Shown: positions 47,501-59,314 of the stretch, one piece after another
Layout of the letters: each line of letters opens with the position of its first letter
Position numbering within the stretch: the first letter of the stretch is position 1
Assembly: GCA_029379385.1 (NCBI GenBank)
Contig: CM055613.1
Span: 19,424,001-19,488,000 of the forward strand
DNA: 64,000 bases
DNA from: Quillaja saponaria
Lineage: Eukaryota; Streptophyta; Magnoliopsida; Fabales; Quillajaceae
Direction of reading: 5' to 3'
Program-made: the position numbers and the translations under genes
The notes under the pieces: generated by a model
Seen by the model: the letters and a program-made list of their open reading frames with translations, nothing else
The model's database searches: none
What the model was told of the DNA's origin: nothing

Positions 47501-49891
47501 AGGGTTTTTCTTAATACTCCAAAAAGGGACTCACACTCATTGTTATAGAAGGAAAAGTAAAAGTCATACAAAATGGTGCAGGTTTGGTTGCAAATTATAT
47601 TGCACTTGACTTTTGAATCAACATGTACTGGCTATATATGTATGGTGATGCAGGACTAATTGATAATGAATTGGACAAATTGAAGGGACAACCGAAAGGA
47701 AACAATTTTTAATTCATCAAAAGCTTTTTTACAAGAGTCATTATATAAACTCCTTGAAAAACCCTAGAATCCTAAAAAAAAGGAAACCCTAATGACAACA
47801 AGAAATCTAATGTCCTAATAAAAGGGAAACTAATAACGCATAATAATACTAAAATATTATTATTTTATTCCTAATTCTAATATTACATAATTTAAATACA
47901 ATTAAATCATAAAACATGAATCCTATTACTTCATTCTCTGTCATAACATTGTTCTCCATCATAACATGAGACTTTTCCTTGACCGAAGAAAATGGAAACA
48001 GAATTGGAAGTAAAAGAATTTAATGTGCAAGATATTTTCACATAATCATTCAAAATTAGAAAGATTACTGTTAGGTTGTATATTAAATACGACAATATTA
48101 TACAGAGTTAATACTATAATACATATTCTTTATTTTTACATTCTTTATCTTAAGGAATGTTAGCAGACTACAACACGAAAACCATCCTCTTGCTTCTTAG
48201 ATCCACTCCTTTTTATGGTTTTGTGTGAGTAACTCCCTCTTGTAAAGAGGAGAGGGGTCACTAGGTTAATAAGGACTGCTAAATAAAGACAGACATTTTA
48301 CTCAAATTATTGTAAGCTATATGAAAAATCTATTAATTACCCATTTCAATATCCAAACATTTGATTGAATTTCACAGCTAATATTGTGAATCTAAAAAAA
48401 GATACGGAAATATAAGATTGGAAATTAGAAGATAATTTCTCATTCTTGACGTCAAACTCTATCACCATTTACCTACTGATATATGTGACACCAGCATAAA
48501 TTTATAGAGATGACATACCAGATGAGCAGAAGCCCTTGCAAAAGCATATTATCCAACTTCTTTATCCCATATAAGTCTCATATTATTGTCCATAATGGTT
48601 CAACATCAACAAGTCTCTTAAACCACCATCTCCATTTTTCAAAGATTGAGTCTTTCTTCATATCCTACCACTTATGCATTTGTAAACCTTTAAGTAAGTT
48701 CTAACGGAGACAAGACACATAAATGAGTTTATCCACCATTTAGAGAAATTCCACGAATATTTAAAGCGTTAGCCATTAATTTTACAAATCTCAGGGTCAT
48801 CAGATGCTCATAAGATCTACACAGTAACCCCATATAAATGAACAGTAGTATGATAAATATTGCTGTTGTTTATCATTGAACATTTAACAAATTTTCCATA
48901 TTCAGAAGACATCAAATATCCCCGCACCTAATTGACAACGCAACTGCTGAATTAATCCTCCAAAGGACTTTCTTAAACTTAAAAGGTTAGCATTTAAGTA
49001 AAAAAATATGAGTCAGGGCAATAAAAGACTACAAATTTTAAAATAAGTGGTCAGTGATTCAAACATTCTTATAATCATAACTTACAATGAGAAGAAGTGA
49101 GGAACTAGTGACATAAAATTTATCAATCGAAATATCCATAGCCTTTTTTGACTTTTCTTAAGAACTCTTATGTGAATTTATGACAGCTCTACCCAGAAGC
49201 AAGCAGCGGTCGATTGTCTAGCATTGACACTAGTCACTACATCTCGAAAATCAGAATATGAGACAATCATTATGCAGAAGTTGTAGACTGTATCACACTA
49301 AACGAAAATAAATTACTGGCTATCATTTTCCCATGCGAGTAACATTTATCCTCAAAACAGAAAAGCATTAATTAAACTAGTCATTTAGGATCAATAATCA
49401 ATTTCACAGATCTGATAAAAAAGACATGAAAAATTAAAGGAAAAAGCAATCTAGTCATTACCCAAAGGCCAAAAAGCATCCTTCTGCTATCAATTTAAGT
49501 CATTTATATATGAAAATTGGAGCACAACTTACAACGAAACTATACCTGCAGAAGAACCCACCAACAAAATCCTGTTAACGTAGAGATTCTGGCAGACCCA
49601 CTTGCAGACAGCAACCGCATCCTGGATTTCTGCAAAGCCTGTAATAGAAGGCCTTCCTGTTGACCTCCCGACGCCTCTCATGTCGAAAGTCACCGCCATG
49701 TAACCTTCACCAGCAAACCCAGATGCTACTCCTTTCAAGAGGGCCTGGCAACCACCCAAGACTGAGTACGGATGGACAAGAACAATCACAAAGTTGCCTT
49801 CATTGTCTTCTCTTGGTTTGAAGAGTTTAGTATAGAGCTTGACACCATCACTGGTTTCAACTGTACAGGAGTCCACTGTACAGTTTGACAT
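41554..49891 (-). CDS. Alpha/beta-hydrolase superfamily protein, two exons (49891-49546 and 41876-41554)
   Basis: Exon 1 starts at the ATG at 49891 (MSNCTVDSCTVETSDGVKLY) and ends in TCTGCAG/GTATAG at 49546/49545. Exon 2 opens after TGTAATAG at 41876 and ends in a stop at 41554. The phase-1 join restores VGSSAG+APTAG and gives 222 residues. It has the serine-hydrolase layout: oxyanion-side VLVHPYSVLGG (residues 37-47), FDMRGVGRSTG (69-79), nucleophile elbow GSSAG with Ser114, acid MGTRD (Asp170) and His199 in DGVSHF. There is no obvious signal peptide, so it is probably cytosolic; the substrate is unknown. The length fits small plant hydrolases of this type. No stop or frameshift was seen, making it the best candidate for a working host gene. 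Its single intron, about 7.67 kb, holds a complete Copia element and older LTR pieces. Confidence 0.8.
42545..43835 (+). pseudogene. Copia family 4 gag and protease (few breaks)
   Basis: The gag frame starts at 42545, or more likely at one of the downstream ATGs at 42602/42632, since STSEKSEIG is typical of a gag start. It includes LNGSNYLSWTASVELWFLGQ and runs to a TAG at 42992-42994. The frame continues as ADQDMSTYLGKIQNVKAEL, then shifts at about 43175 to MEEVFARLLRISSP. The zinc knuckle CTHCNKMGHIREKC is at about 43315-43356. The protease reads TWILDSGASDHISG (43555-43597) with an intact DSGAS active site. It ends at a TGA at 43834 in a GAG-pre-integrase linker. Confidence 0.85.
43836..44779 (+). 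pseudogene. Copia family 4 integrase (broken)
   Basis: The GAG-pre-integrase block RLGHPSLSKL is followed by a TAG at 43984. Then come the integrase zinc region (CESCQISKH), the catalytic HTDVWGP (first Asp, about 44118) and ILRCDNAREYF (second Asp), a one-base shift at about 44348, and HTPQQNGVAERKNRHLIE (Glu). ACYLINRMPSS and KCIFLGYS follow, ending at a TAG at 44777. The integrase would insert the cDNA copy. The D,D-35-E residues are all present but split between two frames. Confidence 0.85.
45028..46683 (+). CDS. Copia family 4 reverse transcriptase/RNase H, open for 551 residues
   Basis: This is the longest intact frame in the window. Domains: WRQAMIDEMNALHTNGTWEL (residues 31-50), KWVYTVKVHPDGSVDRLKAK, NAFLHGDLDEEVFMEQLPGF, catalytic YVDDIVITG (about residue 218), FLGIEVARS, and SYDADWAGS-type RNase H with STTGYCIFLGGNLVSWKSKK and ARSSAESEYR, ending near the polypurine tract. 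About 20 extra residues (rich in H/T/R, about 46136-46200) lie between the RT tail and the RNase H start. They contain repeated CAC/CAT-TAGT-like words that look like a small local duplication. On its own it lacks gag and integrase and would be only a fragment of the polyprotein. Confidence 0.9.
   Translation: MSYHRLSSPYYAFASSLSSISVPKSTNDALAHLGWRQAMIDEMNALHTNGTWELVSLPSRKSTVGCKWVYTVKVHPDGSVDRLKAKLVAKGYTQVYGVDYSETFSPVVKITSVRVFISLAAIFDWPLYQLNIKNAFLHGDLDEEVFMEQLPGFVAQGESGMVCRLKNSLYGLKQSPRAWFGRFSKVVLSFGFRRCTVGHSVFYKHTPNGRILLIVYVDDIVITGDDNHGIQQLKSFLQSKFQTKDLGQLKYFLGIEVARSQLGICLSQRKYCLDVLSDIGMLDSKPVDTPMNPNTKLVPDEGELLTNPEQYKRLVGKLNYLTVTRPDIAFATSMVSQFLSQPRTSHWNAVIRILRYLKTAPGKGLLYKNHGHTLVRGHGRCHTLVHKHNSTPVQGYSDADWAGSQFDKRSTTGYCIFLGGNLVSWKSKKQTVVARSSAESEYRTMTHTTVELVWLKNLLDELGFQHLQPMELVCDNQTALHIASNPIFHKRTKHIEIDCHFVREKLIDNTIKTTYTKSEDQLADLFTKFLTGNRLRYLCNKLGTYNLYALA
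47698..47950 (-). repeat. Inverted partner of the older LTR in the hydrolase intron
   Basis: Its complement matches 42173-42247 plus 46915-47121, including CATTATATAAACTCCTTG against ATCTATATAATG. About 575 bp separate the two arms. Confidence 0.75.
47951..49545. other. Remainder of hydrolase intron; nothing else recognised
   Basis: AT-rich sequence. Short frames (48510-48704 and others) show no domain. Confidence 0.5.
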
Positions 49892-51149
49892 TTTAGAAAG
49901 AGAGGGGGAAATTGAAATAGAAAATTGCTACTAGTTTGATTCGTATGTCTGCGTGTATAAGTGAGAGAAGTGTTGTTATCTACTTTTTAGGATTTAGGGC
50001 GAGGAAGGAAAATTAACAGAAGAAGCCTCAGAGAGAAGCACAGAACAGATGGCGAGATATTCGGACAGGGAAGAGAGATTTCATATTGATCCATAAGAAT
50101 GAAATAAAATAAATAAATTATACTTTTAGTATGTCGTTATGGGAAAAAGTCAGATTAATCCATGTCTTCAAAATCAAAAAAGGACATTTATACAGTTTTT
50201 AAAATCAAGCAACTTTTGTCTTGGCCGTCAAATTTAACTTAATACAAAATAAAATCTTAAAAGGAGTAGGCAACAAGATCTCTAATTAAAATATTTCAAC
50301 ACAAAATACTTACAAAATCCTAACTGAACAAATAAAATTCTTCAATTTTTGTTCTTCTTCTCTTTTAGATAGAAGACCAATACTAGAAAAGTCCTCGAAA
50401 TCCCAAACAGAATCACAAATATGATCTTATCCAAATTTGAATCGTTAACATAAATGTCTAAGATGGTGACCTAAATGAAGAGCTCCTTACTCTTGACCAT
50501 AGTGAGTTGCTTCATTCAATGCTTTTCAACGAATGTTGTGACTTAAATTTCATACAAAACGTTGTGCCTAATGACTTTGACGCAACACTCATTTTTCTTC
50601 ATCTTCTGCATGCTTGTGCCAGACAAAACCAATGGAGTGATTGTACTCGACTCCTACTATGTTGTCTAAAGGGAGTAGGATTTAGGAAGAGAAATCTCAT
50701 GGAGAAGATCATGGGATTTTTGCTTGAACAGAATTTTGCCATTGTAGATCTCAACATCTTCTTTATGGGTTATCACTTGTTGGGTTGTCATTCTTCTGCT
50801 ACTATTTCTATTATTTTGTTTTTCAAGCCGTGACTGCAATTTTTGTTTTTTGTTTATATATTTTTAACTTTAAAAAAAAAAAAAAGGAATATTATTTTTA
50901 AATTTTTATTTAATTTCATGTCATAAAACATGTGGTTATTTTTTATTGTTTTCACGTAGATAAACCACATAAGCATTCGTTAGCCACATCACATTTGATT
51001 AATTTAAATTTGATTATAGGAACCACTTTACGTGATTTTGAAAACTATAAAGATGACATTTTTTTGGTTTTAAAGTATAAGAATTAAATTGATTTTTTTG
51101 CCAAACAATAAGTAAAAGTATAATTTAGACATTAATTACATAAGCTTAC
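49892..51149. other. Hydrolase upstream region; possible old LTR trace; unassigned frame
   Basis: The segment 49990-50100 matches 62025-62130 (shared GCGAGGAAGGAAAATTAACA, then a purine-rich block and AGAGATTTCAT-like words). That second location adjoins a primer-site-like sequence, so this may be an LTR remnant just upstream of exon 1. A 108-residue frame at 50507-50833 has no recognised domain and no family assignment is possible. Confidence 0.35.
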
Positions 51150-52431
51150 ATAGTGTTTTTTAAGTAGGCAACTTGACATGGATTTTATCTATGCAAGCGC
51201 ACATATTATCCTCAAGTAATATGGATAGAAGTAGAGATCGTTCCCACAATGAATTATTATACCTTCTAAGCTAATTATCGATATTATGCAACAAGTCAAT
51301 GTAAATTTCAAAGATTGTAAAGCAAATTATGTTAAGAATATAAACTAACACCTAAGTTCACAATATCCTTCATACTTCACCTAAGTGTACCTTAATTTAA
51401 TTCATGCAGAAGTTCAAATATTAACGTAAATGTCTTAAGCAATTACCAACATATTCCTATGTCTAGCAATTATATATTTTCCTTAGTCTAATTCACTATA
51501 TTCCTATGAGAATTATACTAAGACAAATTCATTAAGAGCCAATCTATTCCGATTACTTATGGCTAAAGAGTATATTCCTATCTCTTTAGTAAATCAGATT
51601 ATCCAATTTAGATGAACAATCCAAACACAAGTTATATTGCTTAAGGCTAACCCTAAAATTGACTCTTCCAAGTCAATCCCAAGATTCCTAACCAATCTAA
51701 CTGGTGATCAGTTAATTAAAAGCATTAAGATCAAGGCAACACAAATATTTGAAACTAAAATATGCATTAAATCAAATCAAAGACACATTGGCTATATGTG
51801 AGTTCAATTGCAACCTAGAATACAACTACTCAATACTAATAACAAAAAACATAAAAGACATAGCCATTACAAGTAATAAAAGAATAACAAGAAGGGAGTA
51901 GAAAGTAGAAGTTGTCATGGCTCCAAGTCTTTACTAGCTTCATAGGAATTCTCTATCACGAGCTCTGGTATATCTTCTAACTTTAGCCTTCACCTTCTTA
52001 CATAGACCTTTTTTATCCTAGTTTAACTAGACTAGGAATTATCTAAAACACGTAATAAAGCAGCAGCGCTACCTTCCTTGGGGTTGCGGCGCCTCTGCGT
52101 CTGTGTAGTTCATTTAGGACTCTAATTGCGCAAGCCGCAGCTTCCTGATGTAAGGCACTGTGGCGCCTCCTACCTTGGTTTCTTACAAAATTGTCTTGTC
52201 TTCTCGTGTCGTGGCTTCACCCTTACAGGCACTGTGGTGCATTGGTTTATGCCTGGATTCTCAAAAACTTTTAATTAGGATGCAGCGGTGTGAAGTGGTA
52301 AAGTGCCACGGCTCTTAGCTCTCTAACTTATTAAAGGAAATTCTGGATTCATGGAGCCACGGCTCAAATGTTGGCACGCCACAGCGTAATGCTCTTTGCC
52401 TGATTTGTTAAAATCTACCTTTAAGTGCCAC
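51150..52431. repeat. Repeat family H, copy 3, left part
   Basis: The complement matches 17950-18650 (for example CTAATTCACTATATTCCTATG). At 52060-52430 there is a GC-rich island with repeated CCACGGC/GCCACAG words, like 3230-3400 of copy 1. It continues after the inserted LTR at 54728. Confidence 0.5.
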
Positions 52432-54727
52432 TATAACACCCCGAGAAATTTAATTTAAATTAATCAGACTAAGCATATATTAATTACGGTTAAGCATATA
52501 AGTGCTAGGAAATTAGTTTAATTCATCAATTATGTAGAAATTTTCATGTACTCATTTTATGCATTTAATTTAGGGAAGTTTAACGTAAATTTCTAAATAA
52601 GGAAAGTATGGTAAATTTCCAAAAATGAAAAGAGTGACATCATAATGACATCATACAATAACATCATCATGACATCACCATGACATCATCATTGCTAATT
52701 ATGGAAAAATATAAATATGGAACTAGCTAGTTAGGGAATTGTTAGAATAAAATAAGAAAGAAACCACACTAGGAAGAATATCCTAGCCAAACCGTGGGGA
52801 TGAAGAAACAAGAGTGTGAATGCATTAATTAGAAACACCTAGGTGGAAAGTTTACATTTAATGCAAGGGGTAAGGTATAATAAAATTGGGGAATAGGTGG
52901 CAAGCAAAGTGTAGGTAAACTAGGAGTAAACTAAGAGAAAGAAGCCCAGTGTAAAGGAAAGTGTATACTTAGAGAGAAACTAGCGGACAATGTAAAGTAG
53001 GAATGATTAGCATCATTAATGAAGTAGAAGCCAATAGACTAAAATGCTATATCAAAACCGGTCATGCACCAAGATTTCATAGACACTCACACTTTGCTAA
53101 CTGTAAACACTTCCAAGCTAGAGTACAAACCCAAAACACAAACACATACCTAAAAAATCAAACCGTAACCTAGAAGAAAGAAAAGCAAAACAGTAAACTA
53201 AAGAAAAGAAAAGGAAAAATCATAGATCCAAGAAAAGAAAGAAAAACATGAGCTAGAGGAAGGAGGAACAAAATCGTAGAAGGAAAGAAAGAAGAAGGAA
53301 AACCGAGCAAATCGAGAGGAAAAAGAAGGAGGGGGTCGAGGAGAAAAGAGAAAGAAAAATAAAATAAAAAGGTAAGGGTATTAGGCAAGTATTCATGAAT
53401 TCTTTGTCCATTCCATTCTTGCTTTACAACTTAGTTTCCTATGACTCTTATATTTTCAAGATATTCTCATGTCCTTCATGCATATAAAATGGAAAATGAG
53501 GAAAATGATTCCCTTTTGGGAAATTTAAAGGAAAATGATAATAATTCTTGTAACTTGTCTTGAATTCATGTTGACTGAAGTTCCCAAGTATCCCAAAGGA
53601 AGGATGCTCAAACTATAGTATGGATCCTACTATCGAGAGACAGTACCATATATACGAGAGGTTGGTATCTATAGTACATCGAAGTCCTTGTAAGGCAGCC
53701 TTGGGTTTGCATGAATAGTTCAAGAATGGTTATTAAGGAGTGGAAAGAGGAAAAGAATAAAGTTTGCATTTGCATATTCCTATCTTTCTAAAACTACCAT
53801 CACGATATCTTTCATTGCTATATATGTGAATACTTGTTGAGGTTCGACTCACTTTTCCTTTTTCTTGATGTGCAGGATAACTAAGCTTTTATGGAGGTTT
53901 TTATAGTTCAAAGTTTCTTTGTATTTTGCTCTTCTTTGGAGGAGGGCGTTGTGTATGTTACTGAAAGGTGACAATTTGTGGATTGATGGTACAAAGAGGG
54001 GGATGAGGATAGCCCCTTCACGGCCATTTGTGTGATTTCGCTTACCTAGGTAGAAAAATGGTTTAGTAATTTTGAAGTCATGGTCATTGAAATAGAAGAC
54101 TATGTCTCTTTGTAAGTCTTTAATGTCTACATGATAAAATCGATCAAGAAGAATTCCCCAGGAAAAAGAGGTGTCCAATTCGGCCAAGTAGACTTTTTGC
54201 AAAGAAAGTGTAAGTAATAAAAAGGAGGTAAAAAGAAGTAATTTTGGTCTAATAAATGTCTAGCCTATTTTAATTAGATTGACAAGTCAAGAATTAAATC
54301 AAGTTAAAGGAATTAATGGTAATTTAATTCAACAAGTTAGTCTTGAAGGTACTAAATTAATTAAGGAAAATAATTAGGGTATTTTTGTGACAAGTAACAT
54401 TAAGGAAGTTATTTAATTAAAGAGTAAATTAATGTAATATGTTCTTTGTAATAAGTAAAGAATAAAATACCAATTAATTAATAATAGTTTAATTTGGCCT
54501 AGGGAAAAGATGGAATTTTTTTGATAATTTAATCTAATGATTTCGGTCCTAGGAGAATAAAAAGAAACATAAAATTTTGGCAGAGAAAATAACCAATTTG
54601 GTTTAACAACTAAAGGAATAAAAAAGAAAGCTTTGATCTATTTGGTAATTAAGAAGTAATTACTAATTAATTATGTATTAAGATACTAATTAAATTAAGT
54701 ATATGATTAAGGAAGTAAGGTGTTATT
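52432..54727 (+). mobile_element. Second copy of the 2.2-kb solo LTR
   Basis: The start TATAACACCCCG and end GGTGTTATT are mutated versions of TGTAACACCC..GGGTGTTACA. The body matches the complement of 19084-21275, notably GGTAAGGGTATTAGGCAAG (53372) and GATTCCCTTTTGGGAAATTT. The flanks GCCAC/GTCGT agree at two of five positions, with the others transitions, so the target duplication is only suggestive. A 73-residue frame (53170-53388) is a shadow of purine-rich leader sequence. No internal domains are present. Confidence 0.75.
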
Positions 54728-54960
54728 GTCGTAGCGCTGGTCTTCAACAATTTTTCTTTCCATCTTTGATTAAGACACTGCAAAGACACTTAAGCATAAA
54801 TTAAATAACAAAAACCTTAAAAACTACTCCTAATTATATAAAAACCCTATAAACTCCTAAACAACCTAGACTCACTAATTTAAATAAAATTTTAACTCTA
54901 AAATTTAGGATTTAAGCATGAAATGGGAATCAAAAGTTTAGTGAAATAACTTTATTTTAC
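54728..54960. repeat. Repeat family H, copy 3, right part
   Basis: It resumes with GTAGCGCTGG after the LTR and runs into CTAAACAACC-type sequence, resembling 3440-3620 in composition and order. The right border is unclear. Confidence 0.4.
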
Positions 54961-55244
54961 AGAGTTATCATAACTAGATACACCCAAATTACTATTTTGC
55001 CCCATAGGACTTCTACTCATGTGGGCACGTGGTATTACAAATATATAACGTGGTATAGTTAAAGTCATTTGTTCTAATATGGACCAATAAGATCTTATTT
55101 AAATGCAACATAAAACATTCATGGCCACGTAACAATATTATTATTATTTTGGCTTGAAAGGAGACTAGGGATGGACCTAGTGTGGGAGAGAACTTTAGAC
55201 TCAAGTAATAATATTAACTATTTTTATTAATATTCTCATTCATT
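54961..55244. other. Unassigned sequence
   Basis: A short frame on the minus strand (55013-55204) was not recognised. Confidence 0.3.
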
Positions 55245-55690
55245 ATTTTTATGTATTATTTAGTTGTTAAATTCACAAACTTCTGGCATTTCTACATTAT
55301 CCTAATTTATTATTTTATATTTCATATCATCTATGTTTTTCATTCCCTTTTCATATTCCAATTAATATGTTTATTCACCGTTTTCCAACATTATTTAGTT
55401 GTTAAATTCACAAGACTTTTGGCCTTCTTAATTTATCCTAATTCATTATTTTTCGTATCTTCTATATTTTCCATTTCACTTTTCATATTTTAATATCATA
55501 AATTATTTATTATTATGATAATTTTAGTATATTAATTCATGTTGATTCATAACAATTTTTTATGTCTTAAATATTTATTTATTTGATAACATTAATAGTC
55601 TTTTGGCTTTCTCAATTTATCATATTTCTTACTTTTCACATTTCAACTCTTTCATTTTCATTTCCATATCACTTTTAATCTTCCATTACC
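55245..55690. repeat. Tandem-like repeat, unit ~135 bp
   Basis: ATTATTTAGTTGTTAAATTC occurs at about 55253 and 55388, followed in each by CTGGC/TTTGGC, ATTATCCTAATT and TTTTCAT words. A weaker third unit begins near 55590 (TCTTTTGGCTTTCTCAATTT). Confidence 0.7.
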
Positions 55691-55959
55691 TAAACATTAC
55701 CACTATATAAATTAGTAACATTTCAAGATTTGTTTTCATTACCTTGTTCACCTTACAACAATAGAAAATCGTCTCTCTTCCTAAAATTGTATATTTCTAT
55801 TTTTAGTGAGCACAATCATTTAACCTTAAACGTAAATATATGTTGCATTATTATTATTTTTTTTTTATCTCTTTTATTAATTTTTTTTATATGAAATAAT
55901 GTAAGTTTTGTTTAAAACTAAATATTAATTTAAACAATAATAGTTTATAAAAATAATTC

Positions 55960-55998
55960 AAACAAAACATGTGCATTTGCACGGATTATATGTTAGTA
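55960..55998 (+). mobile_element. Possible Helitron 3' end
   Basis: ACATGTGCATTTGCACGG forms a short hairpin (GTGCA/TGCAC) and is followed 10 bp later by TTAGT. Plant Helitrons end in a short hairpin followed by CTRRT; here the first base is T. The opposite TC end was not located, so only the terminus is proposed. Confidence 0.35.
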
Positions 55999-56978
55999 TA
56001 CATTATAATTAAGCCCGTAATCTAAATTTAATAGATAACAAATACTCCTCCCATACACAACACTTGTCATCAAGTGTTGGTAGTGACCCGTGAAATAGTT
56101 GTTGTAGTCTTTCTCTGCTAATGGCATATAGTTCAACAATCATAGCTTGAAAACCTATGTGTGAAGAAATTTTATTATCCTACCACTTCAATGTTTGATT
56201 CTTCATTTCCATAACTGTAACAAGTTTGCAAGAGACTTCCTTCTTGCTTCCAAACTCATCAAAGAACCTCGAGTGTGCTTCTCCAATTTTTACTCTGATT
56301 AGCATTCATGTTTACAAAAAATAAAAAATAAAAATGTCCACACAAACCTTTGAATTATTACTTCAAAAATGCACATTTGCTAGACACCATGAACTTACTT
56401 AGTTCTATTCCAACCAATAACATCTTTGAGTACAAATTAATTGATCTCTTAACTTGCCTATTTTGGGAATAAATGTTAGATGCTTCATGTTACTGGAGTG
56501 AACCTCCATAACCACCAAGATAATGCTATTAAAATTGTCATTTGCCAGCATCATATTTCAGCTTCTTTTATTATCTCTGATGCATAATTTATGTACATAA
56601 CCATCTCAATATCTACAAGTTTCAATGTAGATATATTACTCACATCATCTCCTATCATTTCAACAATTTTTCTCATTTTCTTCAGCAACTGCATAAAGTT
56701 TTGTTTATATCTTGGTAGTTGTCTAGGGTAAGCCTACCTTAATGGTCTTGTTTTGGAGAACAAACTTTTTTTTGGCAATTAGCTTCTGCCATTTTTGTTC
56801 TAATGTTTTATTTCAATTAAAAATTAAGGATTTTGCTTTAATTATCATCCAGGGAGGGTTAAAATTTTAATCTATGCTAAATAAAATCAAGTTTCCAGCA
56901 TACTTGTGTCCTCTAATATGAAAACTCAGGCCGACCAACCCTTATATAGCTTCTTGTTGTAATGAGAAAGAGATTGCA
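55999..56978. other. No gene recognised
   Basis: AT-rich. No frame longer than about 60 codons and no domain seen. Confidence 0.4.
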
Positions 56979-59279
56979 TGTCACACCCTCAAATAGAGGT
57001 ATAACTGGCTGGAGGAATGGTAACCATACCCTCGTAACCCTAAATACTCAAGTACTATGCATCTCTAATTTATAAAACACATTATAGTTAAGGCTACTAA
57101 TATGTTACTGAATTCAAATAAAATCCAAACTCGACTATTAAACATAATATGATTACTAAAAATATCGACAATGGTTCCTTGTAAGATGGAACATACCCAT
57201 AATACATATAAACACCTGTTTACAAAGTCAACAGTAAATCATAGTATCAGAATATACAGAGGGCTCTACTTCTAACAAAACATGTAATCACCATGGTGAA
57301 TTCAATATATATTTAACAATAATGCATAACACCTAAAGTGACTGCAAGTGACGTCTCTTACGCTCCAAGTATGTGATTTCCGAGATATACCTTGCCTCAA
57401 CAGAGTCGGCAGTTAGCAAATTCAGTCACGACCAACAATGGTTTCCTGCAAACTAAAAAAAAAGACAACAAAGGAAGGAGTAAGTCACAAGGACTCAGTG
57501 AGTAAACCATGTATCCTAAGGGTACTAGCATCACACAACACATATATAATGGCTTAAACTCGTATTTAGATTACTTATGAACGTACGTAGTTATCATATG
57601 ATCACAATTCACATCATTCACAAATTTCAATATATCAATCAACTCATACAAAGAAAGGGTCAACGAGTAACTTAGCCCTGCACAACATTATCTCTTCCCA
57701 CTGGGCATTTCCGAGCCCACACAACAAATTAATTCTCTATACACAATCTATCCCACCGAGGCTAAGCACTCAAATTGTTTTTAAAATAATTGTCAACATC
57801 AGAATAATTCATATTAAATCCAAATATCTTAGGTGCACCAGAATTATTAATTTTGAAAATAGAAACCATTTCTTAGAAAATTTCACTTTGTTGGCCCTTA
57901 TTAACCACAGTCAATATCAAACACATATAATTCAATTAAATCATCGAAATAACTTATTTGCTTATTTCTTATTATAATGCCTTAATTCAAATATAAATAT
58001 AATTGCACACAATAATCTGGTGACCATAAATCACATAATTCACTCACAAATTTAAGGATAAGACTCGTCGTTCCTCTTATCTTGTGACAGGGTTAGAATA
58101 TCCTCAGCACGTCCCGAAGCTGAAAATCACCAATATATATATAATTCACAATAATTATTTTAAAGTTAATCTTACAATTCCTTAATTTACCTAAATATGC
58201 CTAAACTTTGGTTGATTATCTTAACAAATTCGTTTCTTTTGCTTATGTGTATATATATATACATTCCTATCTTATTCTTACTCCTAAAATTAACATTTTT
58301 ATACCTCCTTTCCCAATGTTAGCACATTTAATCTAAAGACTTTTTTTTTTTTTTTTTTGGCCATAATTGTATAAACATTCTTTTTGTCTTTTGTTCCTAA
58401 CTCTTTTGTTTTTCTTCTTCTAACACTAATTTCTTAAGTCTAATATTACACTATTATTAACATTAAGAGACCTAAATTGATGCATTAAAGTGATTGGCAC
58501 CAACAAGTTTTACTGCCTTCCTAACCAACCTACACGGCTGCATCTCAAAGGTGAAAATATACCTTCAATCACTTCAGCCACAAGGGACTGAAAATAGGGT
58601 ATAACTCAGCTGCTAGTACCCACTCTCATTATGGATGAAATCAACCTTTTCTGGGCTTCCCTCTCCTCACGGAAACATACAAAAAGCATGAAACAGGTGG
58701 CTAAAACTAAAATATCCAGCTGAGTTAATAGAAGGAGGAGCAACAGTGGAGCAGGGGAAGGATTTCCAACTAAATAGGACCCTATTTTCTTCCTTCAATC
58801 AGCCGCTGAAATACCAATACAACTACCACCGGTTTGGTTTCCCAAACCCAAGTCACAAACTGTTGCAAGAGAAAGGCAGGGACGGGGTACTAGCAAGTTA
58901 GAAAAGAGCTAAATCCCTCAGCTACTAATGCCCTTGATTGAACTGAATTTCAGCTCTCAAACGCCCCTAACTTCACTTCACCACTTACCAAAAGAAAAGA
59001 ACAAGAGAACTTACCAAATAAGTGAATATGGATGCCAAAAGAAGACACCCTCAGCTAGCCATAATTAACCGACTTACCAGTAGGAAGAATCGCGAAAAAA
59101 ATGGAGCAAGAAATGAAATCGGTCATAAGAAAGGGAAAAAAAACAAAGAAGACAAAGAAAACCATGTACTAATGAAGTAAAAGGGTCAAAATAAAATAGA
59201 ATAAAATAAGAAAATATGGGTGGCTTACATTAACTCTGTAAGATATTTATGTATATATATATTCTACATTTCCTTTTAC

Positions 59280-59314
<35 letters not shown>

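Noticed and set aside
50507..50833. 108-residue frame with a possible protein-like start
   Set aside because: No recognised motif, no splice context and no neighbour supporting it; left unassigned.
59285..59313. (TA)n run as a possible regulatory site
   Set aside because: Simple microsatellite; similar runs occur at 5658, 11619, 17339 and 63518.
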